Origin: Clostridia bacterium
GTDB lineage: Bacteria > Bacillota > Clostridia > Oscillospirales > Acutalibacteraceae
NCBI GenBank assembly: GCA_017549285.1
Contig: JAFYVE010000035.1
Coordinates: forward strand, 1-64,000
Length of the DNA: 64,000 nucleotides
Direction of reading: 5' to 3'
The notes below the pieces were generated by a model. The model saw only the letters and a list, made by a program, of their open reading frames with translations, was not told where the DNA came from and did no database searches. Below are positions 26,185-34,598 of the stretch, in pieces. A program made the position numbers and the translations under genes. The stretch's first letter is position 1, and the number at the start of each line of letters is the position of its first letter.

Positions 26185-27992
26185 TGAAATTTTTATTTGC
26201 ATCTGTACCGCAATGGTATCCCGTCAGTCCTTACCTCGCAGGAGGGCTTCTTGCAGGTCAGCTCAGGGCAAACGGTTTTGAAGCTGATACATATGATTTC
26301 AATATAGATTTTTTCAATGATGTTCTTACAAGGGATTATCTTGAAGGCTGTATTGCCTCTGCAAAAGCTTTTTCGCCTGAAAAAATGCTTGACGATGCAT
26401 CATTTTCCGATGATATCAATGCAAAAAGAAAAATGACGGCAGAACTGCGTAAAAAAATAATTGACAATTATTTTATATACGATAATGGTACTGTTGACAC
26501 GGTTCTGAATGAAGTTGAATATTCCGTAAAAGTGATGAAGGATAAGGAGCTTTTTTACGATGCCGAAAAGCTTTACAGGGCAAAGGATATCCTGAAATCA
26601 GCTCTTGAAATTGCATCCCTGCCTTATGCTCCTTCAAGAATAATGCTTGATAATTATATTGCCGATACGGTTATGACATATAATTTCAACGATGTTGATC
26701 ATCAGTGCAGAAATGCCGATATGAATATGTTCCTGCCTTATTTTGAGAAGAAAATCAGGGAGATGGATTTATCACAGTATACTGTTATCGGGCTTTCAAT
26801 CACAGACCTCAGCCAGATTGTTCCCGGTCTTACTCTTGCAAGACTTCTCAAAAAGTATACTGATGCAAAAATCTGTCTGGGTGGCAACTATATCTTCAAG
26901 GTTGAATCAGACCTTAAGAATATTCCTTCGGTTTTCAATGAATACTGTGATTTTATGAGCATCGGTGACGGTGAAATTGCCGCTGTTGAACTTGCAGAAT
27001 ATTTTGCAGGAAAAAGAAAGATTGAAGATGTTCATTCCCTTGTTTATAAGGATGAAAACGGTGTTGTCTGCACAAATGAAAAAGCACCTCTTCTCAATCT
27101 TGATATTGTAGCTTACCCCGATTTTGACTGTTATGATTTCAGTAAATATTTTTCACCCGAAGTTGTTATTCCCGTTCAGCTCGGTAAGGGGTGTTACTGG
27201 GGTAAATGCTCATTCTGTGATTTTTACACGGGTCAGCAGAAGTTCGATATAAAAAGCGTGAAACGTGCCGTTGACGAAGTTGAATATCTTGCAAAGAAAT
27301 ATAATGCAAAGCATTTCACATTCGTTGATGAGGCAGTGCCTTCAAAGATTTATAATGCGATTGCAGATGAAATAATAAACAGAGGGCTTGAAATTTATTA
27401 TTATTCTTTTGCCCGTCTTGAAAAGGGCTTTACTCCCGAAGTACTCCGTAATTTATATAAATCAGGTGCAAGATTTTTTATGTGGGGCTATGAAGCCGAG
27501 TCTGAAAGAATTATGCAGCTTATCAATAAGGGTATTGATGTAAAAAACAGACAGCAGATTCTCAGAGATGCACAGGATGCAGGTTTATGGAGTCTGTGCA
27601 CATTCCTTCTGTGTTATCCCACGGAAACCCCTGAAGAGCTGCAGTCAACAATTGATGTTATTTATAATCACGATATCGTGAATACCTGCACACCGTCAAA
27701 CTTCGCACTCAAGAAGAATGCAATCCTCAAGGATGATACATCATCAGTCGGTATTACCGATTTCAAAGAACACGGTGAACTGCATATAGCTTATAAATAT
27801 CATTCCGTGACGCAGACAATGGAAGAAGTCAAGAAAAAAAGAAATTCTTTTGAAAAGAAGTATCTTGAAGATACGATTGACAGACTCTGGCCTCACACAT
27901 TCACCGAAACAGACCTCATTCTTCTCTATCTTGCAAAATACGGCAGAGATTATGTGAAGAATTACAGGCTGAAATACAGAAAAGATTTCTGA
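26184..27992 (+). CDS. B12-binding-type radical SAM protein, distinct subfamily
   Basis: This 602-aa protein is not a close copy of the three before it. It begins FASVPQWYPVSPYLAGGLLAG, has a helical insert of about 120 aa, then ICLGGNYIFK and SIGDGEIAAVELAEYF in the B12-type domain. Its cluster motif is KGCYWGKCSFCDFY, a CX4CX2C spacing. FVDEAVPSK, WGYEAESERIMQLINKGID and LCYPTETPEELQSTIDV follow. A GCxWG-type motif with widened spacing recalls RiPP-maturation B12 radical SAM proteins, which is a resemblance only. AGGGTGA precedes the ATG. It closes the operon. Confidence 0.85.
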   Translation: MKFLFASVPQWYPVSPYLAGGLLAGQLRANGFEADTYDFNIDFFNDVLTRDYLEGCIASAKAFSPEKMLDDASFSDDINAKRKMTAELRKKIIDNYFIYDNGTVDTVLNEVEYSVKVMKDKELFYDAEKLYRAKDILKSALEIASLPYAPSRIMLDNYIADTVMTYNFNDVDHQCRNADMNMFLPYFEKKIREMDLSQYTVIGLSITDLSQIVPGLTLARLLKKYTDAKICLGGNYIFKVESDLKNIPSVFNEYCDFMSIGDGEIAAVELAEYFAGKRKIEDVHSLVYKDENGVVCTNEKAPLLNLDIVAYPDFDCYDFSKYFSPEVVIPVQLGKGCYWGKCSFCDFYTGQQKFDIKSVKRAVDEVEYLAKKYNAKHFTFVDEAVPSKIYNAIADEIINRGLEIYYYSFARLEKGFTPEVLRNLYKSGARFFMWGYEAESERIMQLINKGIDVKNRQQILRDAQDAGLWSLCTFLLCYPTETPEELQSTIDVIYNHDIVNTCTPSNFALKKNAILKDDTSSVGITDFKEHGELHIAYKYHSVTQTMEEVKKKRNSFEKKYLEDTIDRLWPHTFTETDLILLYLAKYGRDYVKNYRLKYRKDF

Positions 27993-28008
27993 CATAATAT
28001 ATAATTAA

Positions 28009-28034
28009 AACGCCGTCGGTTTTCCGACGGCGTT
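28009..28034. terminator. Bidirectional terminator after radical SAM operon
   Basis: Perfect 11-bp stem AACGCCGTCGG (28009-28019) with CCGACGGCGTT (28024-28034), four-base loop. The T-run is modest on the plus side and better (TTTTAATT) on the minus side, where it follows the convergent oxidoreductase gene. Confidence 0.8.
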
Positions 28035-28058
28035 GATTGTTGTATTTTTATCTGTAGA

Positions 28059-29123
28059 TTAAAGCTCAATTTCCTTCTTAACTTCAGCAGATGCGTAAAG
28101 TGTATCAAGAAGCTTTGCACTTTCGAGGATGTAGTCGATGTGGTTTCTCTTCTTTTCGTTTGAATCAATAGAATCGAGGAAGTCACGGTCTTCTGCGAGA
28201 TACATATCGGGTATATCGTATTCTTCCTTTGTTGTTTCAAGAGTTGAGCCGTCTGTCAGGTCGAAAAGACCGCAGTATGCAAGTCTTGCACCGCACTTAT
28301 CACCCATAAAGTCGATGAACATTTCGTTTTTGTCGATATTCTGAGCCCACGCACCGTTGAAAGAAATACTTGCCTTGTCTGTACGTACATAACCTGAAAC
28401 GAAGTCGTCAACGTCGTTTGTGCCGTTTTCAACGTCAGCTGTGTCTTCAGCCCACATTGATTCGTACTTGTAAGCCTTCATATCCTTTGCCATTTCGTTG
28501 TAAGCATCACAGGTTACGTTTGTGAGCTTTGCACCACCGAGAATGAAAAGGATAAGGTCAAGGAAGTGGATACCCCAGTCAATAAGAACACCGCCGCCTG
28601 ACTGTTCTTTTGTTGTGAAAGCACCGCCGAGTCCGGGGATAGAGCGGAAACTTCTGAATGAACAGTAAACGTGATAGAGGTTACCGAATTTGCCTTCACG
28701 GTTAAGCTCAGCGAGTTTTTCAACAGACTTGTGATAACGGTTGCATACACCGATATTGAGCATTCTGCCTTGCTTGTTTGCTTCGTCTGCCATTTCCTTT
28801 GAAAGAGCATAGTTGACTGTGATGGGCTTTTCGCAGAAAACGTGTTTGCCTGCCTTGAGAGCATCCATTGTTACTGTATAGTGTGCATAGTTGGGCGTAA
28901 GAACGAAAACTGCCTCAACCTCGCTGTCTGCGAGAGCTACTTTATAGTCTGTGATAACGTTTTCAACGATATCGGGATATGTTTCTTTAAAATATTCAGC
29001 CTTTTCGATGATAAGGTCACAGGCATATTTGATTCTGACATTATCCATCTGTGAAAAAGCAGGGAAGTGAGCATTTTTTGCAATTCTGCCGCAACCTACT
29101 ACGGCAATAACTTTTTTATCCAT
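28059..29123 (-). CDS. Gfo/Idh/MocA-family oxidoreductase
   Basis: This 354-aa NAD(P)-dependent dehydrogenase shows the Rossmann start VIAVVGCGRIAKNAHFPAF, LTPNYAHYTVTMDALKAGKHV and the family signature CEKPITVNY with its catalytic Lys. The C-terminal domain has GGGVLIDWGIHFLDLILFILGG (Asp and His of the active site). Substrates are usually sugars, inositol or sugar acids; I cannot say which. CGGAGG precedes the ATG. The gene stands alone, convergent with the radical SAM operon and downstream of the aro operon on the same strand with its own likely promoter. Confidence 0.92.
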   Translation of the reverse strand: MDKKVIAVVGCGRIAKNAHFPAFSQMDNVRIKYACDLIIEKAEYFKETYPDIVENVITDYKVALADSEVEAVFVLTPNYAHYTVTMDALKAGKHVFCEKPITVNYALSKEMADEANKQGRMLNIGVCNRYHKSVEKLAELNREGKFGNLYHVYCSFRSFRSIPGLGGAFTTKEQSGGGVLIDWGIHFLDLILFILGGAKLTNVTCDAYNEMAKDMKAYKYESMWAEDTADVENGTNDVDDFVSGYVRTDKASISFNGAWAQNIDKNEMFIDFMGDKCGARLAYCGLFDLTDGSTLETTKEEYDIPDMYLAEDRDFLDSIDSNEKKRNHIDYILESAKLLDTLYASAEVKKEIEL

Positions 29124-29154
29124 TTTTTTGTCCTCCGGAAACTTGATTGGTTTT

Positions 29155-29183
29155 ATTATATAACGGATTAACCGTAAAGTAAA
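29155..29183 (-). promoter_or_regulatory. Likely promoter for the oxidoreductase gene
   Basis: On the minus strand, -35 TTTACT (29183-29178), 17-base spacer, -10 TATAAT (29160-29155). The spacer holds the inverted pair ACGG/CCGT (29163-29175), a possible operator. Confidence 0.5.
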
Positions 29184-29189
29184 TATAAA

Positions 29190-29618
29190 TTACAGGTTTT
29201 TTAAAAATTCAAGAGCAGTTATATAACCCTCAATGCCTTGGCCGATGATATGCTCCGAACAGACATCCCTTACATAAGAAATGTGTCTGAATTCTTCTCT
29301 GCCGTTTATGTCGGAGATATGTACTTCAACTGCAGGTATTGCCACAGCCCTGAGTGCATCGCGTATTGCAATACTTGTGTGCGTGTATGCGGCAGGATTT
29401 ATAACAATGCCGTCAATGTTTTCTGTGAGGGCAGACTGTATTTTATCAACAATTGCACCTTCGTGGTTTGACTGGAAACATTCAACTGTTATGTTATTGT
29501 CATCTGCCCAGTTATCAATCATTGAAAGCAAGGCAGGGTAGGTTGTTGTGCCGTAAATATCGGGCTCTCTTATGCCGAGAAGATTGATATTGGGGCCGTT
29601 TATAACAAGAAATTTCAT
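29190..29618 (-). CDS. aroQ: Type II 3-dehydroquinate dehydratase
   Basis: This 142-aa enzyme dehydrates 3-dehydroquinate to 3-dehydroshikimate. The N-terminal signature LVINGPNINLLGIREPDIYG, the SNHEGAIVDKI motif, INPAAYTHTSIAIRDAL (catalytic region) and VEVHISDINGREEFRH are all present. It is the last gene of the shikimate operon and overlaps the triple-fusion gene by four bases. It supplies the third step, which no other gene in the cluster covers. Confidence 0.96.
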   Translation of the reverse strand: MKFLVINGPNINLLGIREPDIYGTTTYPALLSMIDNWADDNNITVECFQSNHEGAIVDKIQSALTENIDGIVINPAAYTHTSIAIRDALRAVAIPAVEVHISDINGREEFRHISYVRDVCSEHIIGQGIEGYITALEFLKNL

Positions 29619-31096
29619 TTTAATATTTCTCCGATTCTTTCTGCAACTTCTTCAATTGTTCCGTTTCCGTCAACTTCATAATGACATACGGCTTTATATA
29701 AAGGAAGTCTTTTTTGATACATTTCATAAAGATTATTCTTCATTGAGAGAGGTCTTGAGTCCGTTGCAAGGGAATCAATATTACGGTTAATGAAAATCAC
29801 GGTTGAATTCTGTCTTAGTGCATCGTGATTTTCTTCCTTTATAACGGCTCCGCCTCCCGTTGCAATCACAAGAGATTTCTCTTTGCAGATTTCTTTTATA
29901 ACCTGAGTTTCTGTTTTTCTGAAATACTCTTCACCGTATTCATCAAAAATATCGGGGATTGATTTACCCGTTTTTTCGGTTATAAGGTCATCTGTGTCAA
30001 TAAATTTTCTGCCGTAATGCTCTGCAAGGAGCTTACCGAGTGTTGTCTTTCCTGCCCCCGGCATACTCACGAGAACAATGTTTTTCATCTGAAAAGTAAG
30101 TTTTTCGGTGATAAAATCAATTATTGAGTCATCATATTGTTTCTTGAAAAAGAGCTCAGCCGCTTTTTTGCCCTGAGCTGAGAGCATATAAAGACCGCTT
30201 ATGCAGTTTATTCCCCGTTTTTCGGCATCAAGAATAAGCTTTGTCCGCACGGGGTTATAGATGAGGTCTGCAACACCTGAAAGATTTTTGAATTTATCAA
30301 GGTCGACGAGTGTTGCTCCGTTTTCGGGATACATCCCCACGGGAGTTGTGTTGATAATCACATCTGCGTCATAATGCAGATGAATATTATCGTAATTTGT
30401 GTCGGTATGGCGTGAAACCACGATGATTTCTTTTGCTTCAAGGTCTTTCACAACAGTCTGAACTGTTGCCGAAGCACCGCCGTCACCTAGGATAAGGATT
30501 TTTTTGCCCGTTACTTGGATATTACCCTTGCTGAGCATATAAGAAAAACCGTAATAATCGGTGTTGTAACCTGTAAGAGTGCCGTCAGACTCTTTTATTA
30601 TTGTGTTTACCGAGCAGATTTTTTCTGCTGTTTCATCCAATCTGTCAAGGTAACGCATAACGGTCTTCTTGTAGGGAATGGTGACATTTATCGCGTTAAA
30701 TTCACGTTTTTCAAGAAAAGGAGCAACTTCGTCAATCTCTTTTTCGAAAAGAGTATAGCTGTAGTCACCTAAGAATGAGTGAATTTCAGGGGAGTAGCTG
30801 TGTGAGAGATTTTCGCCGAGAAGTCCGTATTGGCCGTTTATATGGTTCTCTTGCAGAGAGCGCGAAAAAGAGAAAATGTCTTCATAGAGTTTTTTTATGT
30901 AATCACGGTTTTCGGGTGAGGAAGAAGTTATAACCTTATTTATTATTTCCTCTTCTCTTGCTTTATCGAAAACAGACAGATTATTCTCTTTCTTGTATTG
31001 AGCAATTCTGAGAGAAAGCTTCATACGTTTGTTGAAAAGAGAAACAAGCTCTTCGTCAATACCGTTTATTTCCTCTCTTAAATCTTTAATATCCAT
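29615..31096 (-). CDS. Chorismate mutase-shikimate dehydrogenase-shikimate kinase fusion
   Basis: This 493-aa protein joins three enzymes. Residues 1-85 are an AroQ-type chorismate mutase (LREEINGIDEELVSLFNKRM). Residues about 95-350 are AroE, with NLSHSYSPEIH, NVTIPYKKTV, YNTDYYGF and the NADP loop LGDGGASATVQ. Residues about 360-493 are AroK, with P-loop MPGAGKTTLGKLLAEHYGR, DTDDLI, YFRKTE and ATGGGAV. The start is ATG 31096 (MDIKDL), just after GGAGAATAAG; a longer reading frame before it only copies aroC in another frame. One polypeptide thus does pathway steps 4 and 5 plus the branch to prephenate. Confidence 0.93.
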   Translation of the reverse strand: MDIKDLREEINGIDEELVSLFNKRMKLSLRIAQYKKENNLSVFDKAREEEIINKVITSSSPENRDYIKKLYEDIFSFSRSLQENHINGQYGLLGENLSHSYSPEIHSFLGDYSYTLFEKEIDEVAPFLEKREFNAINVTIPYKKTVMRYLDRLDETAEKICSVNTIIKESDGTLTGYNTDYYGFSYMLSKGNIQVTGKKILILGDGGASATVQTVVKDLEAKEIIVVSRHTDTNYDNIHLHYDADVIINTTPVGMYPENGATLVDLDKFKNLSGVADLIYNPVRTKLILDAEKRGINCISGLYMLSAQGKKAAELFFKKQYDDSIIDFITEKLTFQMKNIVLVSMPGAGKTTLGKLLAEHYGRKFIDTDDLITEKTGKSIPDIFDEYGEEYFRKTETQVIKEICKEKSLVIATGGGAVIKEENHDALRQNSTVIFINRNIDSLATDSRPLSMKNNLYEMYQKRLPLYKAVCHYEVDGNGTIEEVAERIGEILK

Positions 31097-32168
31097 TCTT
31101 ATTCTCCAGTATATCAAGCACGGAAATTGCAGTAACGGCTTCAATAACGGGTACGCATCGGGGCACAATGCACGGGTCATGTCTGCCGCCGATTGTAAGC
31201 TTTCTGTCTTTCATTTCCGAAATGCTTACGCTGTTCTGCTCTGTCCCGATTGAGGGTGTCGGTTTTAACGCAACTCTGAAAACTACGGGCATACCGTTTG
31301 TGATGCCTCCCGTAATACCGCCCGAATTGTTTGTTGTTGTGACGATTTTACCGTCTTTTACTGTGTATTCGTCATTGTTTTTGCTACCGTAAAGAGAAGT
31401 GCATAAGAAACCGTTGCCGAATTCAATGCCCTTTACTGCAGGAACAGAGAAGATGTTCTTTGCAATTATATTTTCAATCCCGTCAAACATCGGGTCACCG
31501 TAGCCTGCAGGGATACCCGTTACGGCACATTCAATGATGCCGCCTACGGAGTCATTGCGTTCTTTTGCCAGAAGAATTGCTTCCTGCATTATTTCACCCG
31601 CATTGTCAACAATAACGGGGAATTGCTTTGATGCAATATCTTCACTTGTGATATTCACAAAGTCAAACGGTGTGTCTTTTATTTCCTTTATAGAATAAAT
31701 GTGGGCTTTTATATGAATGTTCCTGCTTTCGAGAATCTGCATGCACACAGCTCCCGCAAAGCATAAAGGAGCTGTAAGACGTCCTGAGAAGTGTCCTCCT
31801 CCCGATACATCATTGTGCCCGTTGTGCTTGACAAATGCTGCAAAATCGGCGTGTGAAGGACGTGGGCAATCTTTGAATTCAGTATAATCATCGGGTCTGG
31901 CATCAGTATTCTTTATGACGGCACAAAGAGGTGCTCCGCACGTTGTGTTGTTGACAAGTCCCGATAAAATTTCGGGTCTGTCTTTTTCTTTTCTGCCTGA
32001 TGAAAGATGTTTTTCTATGGGTGCACGTCTTGTCATAAAAGCATTGATTTTATCAGTATCAACAGTAAAACCTGCGGGAAGAGAGTCAATTACAACACCC
32101 ACAGCGTCTGAATGAGACTGACCGAAAACTGATATTTTTATGTTTTTACCTGTCATTGATGACATTAC
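31086..32168 (-). CDS. aroC: Chorismate synthase
   Basis: This 360-aa enzyme makes chorismate from EPSP using reduced FMN. It shows IKISVFGQSHSDAVGVVIDS, RRAPIEKHLSSGRKEKDRPE, RPSHADFAAFVKHNG, SGGGHFSGRLTAPL and the C-terminal GGRHDPCIVPRCVPVIEA. The start is ATG 32168, with GGAGG eight bases upstream; MYV codons before it are in frame but lie on the ribosome site. It overlaps aroA by 23 bp and the fusion gene by 11 bp, so the operon is tightly coupled. Confidence 0.96.
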   Translation of the reverse strand, partial: VMSSMTGKNIKISVFGQSHSDAVGVVIDSLPAGFTVDTDKINAFMTRRAPIEKHLSSGRKEKDRPEILSGLVNNTTCGAPLCAVIKNTDARPDDYTEFKDCPRPSHADFAAFVKHNGHNDVSGGGHFSGRLTAPLCFAGAVCMQILESRNIHIKAHIYSIKEIKDTPFDFVNITSEDIASKQFPVIVDNAGEIMQEAILLAKERNDSVGGIIECAVTGIPAGYGDPMFDGIENIIAKNIFSVPAVKGIEFGNGFLCTSLYGSKNNDEYTVKDGKIVTTTNNSGGITGGITNGMPVVFRVALKPTPSIGTEQNSVSISEMKDRKLTIGGRHDPCIVPRCVPVIEAVTAISVLDILENKNGY

Positions 32169-33405
32169 ATACACCTCCGAGGGCTTTTATATCGTTAAAA
32201 AAATGTGGATAAGACTTGTTTACAGCCTGAGCATCCGTGATTGTGACATCCGATGCAAAAGAGAACAAAGTTGCCGCCATAACCATTCTGTGATCGTTGC
32301 GGCAGTTAAAAGCAAAACGGTCTTTTAACTTCATTCCTCCGTTTATTATAAGTGAATCGGGGAGCTCTGTCACATCTCCGCCTGCTGTTTCTATAAGGTC
32401 TGCAACAGCTTTTAGACGGTCGCTTTCTTTAAAACGAAGTCTTTTGGCATTTGTTATTGTTGTTGTACCCTGAGCAAAGCAGGCAAGAGCTGAAATCACA
32501 GGGACCAGATCAGGGATATCCGATGCATCAATTTTTATTCCGTGAAGTTCGTTCTTTTTAACCGAAACGGAATTGTAATTGAGTGTAACATCGGCTCCCA
32601 TACTTCTGAGAATTTCAATAATTCTTCTGTCACCCTGTAATGAATAATTATTCAGCCCGTTTACGGTGATACAGGACAATGCACCGAGGCACAGCCAGAA
32701 TGCTCCGTTTGACCAGTCGCCCTGAGCCGTTATTTCTTCGGGAGAAATGTATTTTCCGTTGCCGTTTATGAAGTAAGAATTGCCTTTTTCAGCGATTTCA
32801 ATGTTGAAATTTTTCAAGGTTGAAACGGTCATATCAATGTAAGGCTTTGATTCGGCAGGAGTTGTAAGCCTGATTTCACTATTTCCCTCAAGGAGAGGGA
32901 GAGCAAACATAAGCCCCGAAATAAACTGAGAACTCACGTCACCCTGAATCTCAAAAACGCCTGATTCCAGTTGTTCCGAGATCTTTATCGGGAAACCTTC
33001 GTGCACCGTCACACCGTTCTTTTTCAATGCGTCAAGAAGAGGATCGTGAGGTCTTTGAGTGAGTCTGTCCGAGCCTGTAAAAGTGGCGTTAATACCCAGT
33101 GCCGATGCAACGGGCATTAAAAAACGCATTGTTGAACCACTCTCAACGCAGTTGAGTACGGCTTCATCGGGTACATTCTTTATCGGTGTCACGATAATAC
33201 CTGTGCCGTCTTTTTTTATGTCAGCCCCCATCATTTTCAGGCAGCTGCAGGTTGCTTCAATGTCTTCTGATGCAGAATTTATTAAAAGCTTTGTCGGTCT
33301 GTCCGAAAGAGCGGATGCGATAAGAATACGGTGAACATCTGATTTTGATGACGGAGCATTGACGGTACCTTTTATATTTCTGAGTGAAACTTCAGTATTC
33401 ATCAT
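32146..33405 (-). CDS. aroA: 3-phosphoshikimate 1-carboxyvinyltransferase (EPSP synthase)
   Basis: This 419-aa EPSP synthase condenses shikimate-3-phosphate with phosphoenolpyruvate. Key motifs are PSSKSDVHRILIASAL (the usual PGSKS with Ser for Gly), ESGSTMRFLMP, TGSDRLTQRPHDPLLDAL, DVSSQFISGLM, IPDLVPVISALAC and RLRFKESDRLKAV. In place of the usual LGNAGT the loop reads ESGST, as in class II (glyphosate-tolerant-like) enzymes; that is a family-level observation. Its ATG overlaps the aroB stop. Confidence 0.95.
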   Translation of the reverse strand: MMNTEVSLRNIKGTVNAPSSKSDVHRILIASALSDRPTKLLINSASEDIEATCSCLKMMGADIKKDGTGIIVTPIKNVPDEAVLNCVESGSTMRFLMPVASALGINATFTGSDRLTQRPHDPLLDALKKNGVTVHEGFPIKISEQLESGVFEIQGDVSSQFISGLMFALPLLEGNSEIRLTTPAESKPYIDMTVSTLKNFNIEIAEKGNSYFINGNGKYISPEEITAQGDWSNGAFWLCLGALSCITVNGLNNYSLQGDRRIIEILRSMGADVTLNYNSVSVKKNELHGIKIDASDIPDLVPVISALACFAQGTTTITNAKRLRFKESDRLKAVADLIETAGGDVTELPDSLIINGGMKLKDRFAFNCRNDHRMVMAATLFSFASDVTITDAQAVNKSYPHFFNDIKALGGVCNVINDR

Positions 33406-34457
33406 CCGAGCCCTGCCTTTATGAAAGAAAGAAGTTCACTTGCGTGAATGTTTTTGCACACACATTTTCCCGTTTTTTCGGGAATAATAAGTTTTATTAT
33501 GTCACCGTTTCTCTTTTTGTCCGAAAGAGCAACTCCGAAAAGTTCCTCTGCCGTAAAATCACACGAAATGGGGAGTGAATTTTTAATAAGGACTTCTTTT
33601 ATTTCTTCTGAAATGTTGGTATCGCAGTAACCTTTTTTATATGCACTCTTTGATGCGATAACCATACCTATGGCAATTGCTCTGCCGTGAGAAACTGTGT
33701 AATTACTGCATTTTTCAATTGCGTGGCCTATTGTGTGACCGAAATTGAGAATTGCCCTGATGCCGTTATCTTTTTCGTCAATGTTTACAATGTCACGTTT
33801 CATCTCAACGCAACGGGTGATAACATATTTAAGGTTTTCTTTTATATCGTTGTTTCTGAGAAATTCAAAAAAAACATAATCTCCTATAATGCCGTATTTT
33901 ATTACTTCGGCACATCCGTCGGCAAAAAACTCTTCAGGGAGTGTGTCAATAACCGAGTAATCGCATATGACCATATCAGGCTGATAAAATGCACCGGCAA
34001 GATTTTTGCCGGAGGGGAGATTGACAGCTGTTTTTCCTCCTACGGATGAATCAACGGCTGCAAGAAGAGTTGTGGGAACCTGAACAGATTTTATTCCTCT
34101 TGAATAAGTAGCTGCTGCAAAACCACCCGTATCACCGACAACGCCTCCTCCGAGTGAAAGGAGAATGTCAGACCTTGTGACTTCATTTTCTGCAAGGAAT
34201 GAGAGTATTGAGGCATAGGTGTTTATTGTTTTTGATTCCTCACCGTGAGGAAAGACGTATTTCAATGTTCTGAAACCTGATTTTTCAAGTGAAGAAATAA
34301 CGGTATTCGAATAAAGAGAATCAACAATGTCATCAGTAATGACTGCAACGGTGCACACACCGAATTCGTTTTTAAGCATTTCACCGATATCAGAAAGAAT
34401 GCCCTTCCCGATGTGAATGTTGTATTCTTTTGAAGTACTGACTCTGACCGTGTTCAT
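33402..34457 (-). CDS. aroB: 3-dehydroquinate synthase
   Basis: This 351-aa NAD- and metal-dependent enzyme cyclises DAHP to 3-dehydroquinate. It shows GEESKTINTYASIL, LSLGGGVVGDTGGFAAATY, VPTTLLAAVDSSVGGKTAVN, EVIKYGIIGD (metal Glu) and LNFGHTIGHAIE (metal His). It is first in the shikimate operon aroB-aroA-aroC-fusion-aroQ, which covers every step from DAHP to chorismate plus prephenate. DAHP synthase is not in this window. Confidence 0.96.
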   Translation of the reverse strand: MNTVRVSTSKEYNIHIGKGILSDIGEMLKNEFGVCTVAVITDDIVDSLYSNTVISSLEKSGFRTLKYVFPHGEESKTINTYASILSFLAENEVTRSDILLSLGGGVVGDTGGFAAATYSRGIKSVQVPTTLLAAVDSSVGGKTAVNLPSGKNLAGAFYQPDMVICDYSVIDTLPEEFFADGCAEVIKYGIIGDYVFFEFLRNNDIKENLKYVITRCVEMKRDIVNIDEKDNGIRAILNFGHTIGHAIEKCSNYTVSHGRAIAIGMVIASKSAYKKGYCDTNISEEIKEVLIKNSLPISCDFTAEELFGVALSDKKRNGDIIKLIIPEKTGKCVCKNIHASELLSFIKAGLG

Positions 34458-34488
34458 ATCTTCACCCGTCTGAATTATAATTAATATT

Positions 34489-34518
34489 ATTATAGTAAAT
34501 CTGACATCAGTTCGTCAA
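34489..34518 (-). promoter_or_regulatory. Sigma-A promoter of the shikimate operon
   Basis: On the minus strand, -35 TTGACG (34518-34513), 18-base spacer, perfect -10 TATAAT (34494-34489), about 30 bases before the aroB ATG. No T-box or other leader fits this short space. Confidence 0.7.
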
Positions 34519-34551
34519 GTTCTTCTTTATTATTGCTTTTATATTTTTTTG

Positions 34552-34580
34552 TTGTAATTTTAAGATATATATGCTAAAAT
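34552..34580 (+). promoter_or_regulatory. Likely promoter for DUF1963 gene
   Basis: -35 TTGTAA (34552-34557), 17-base spacer, -10 TAAAAT (34575-34580), divergent from the aroB promoter. Confidence 0.5.
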
Positions 34581-34598
34581 GTCGGGTGGTGATAAAAA

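Noticed and set aside
31097-31180. N-terminal extension of the aro triple fusion
   Set aside because: The added 28 codons copy aroC in another frame; the chorismate mutase domain starts at ATG 31096.
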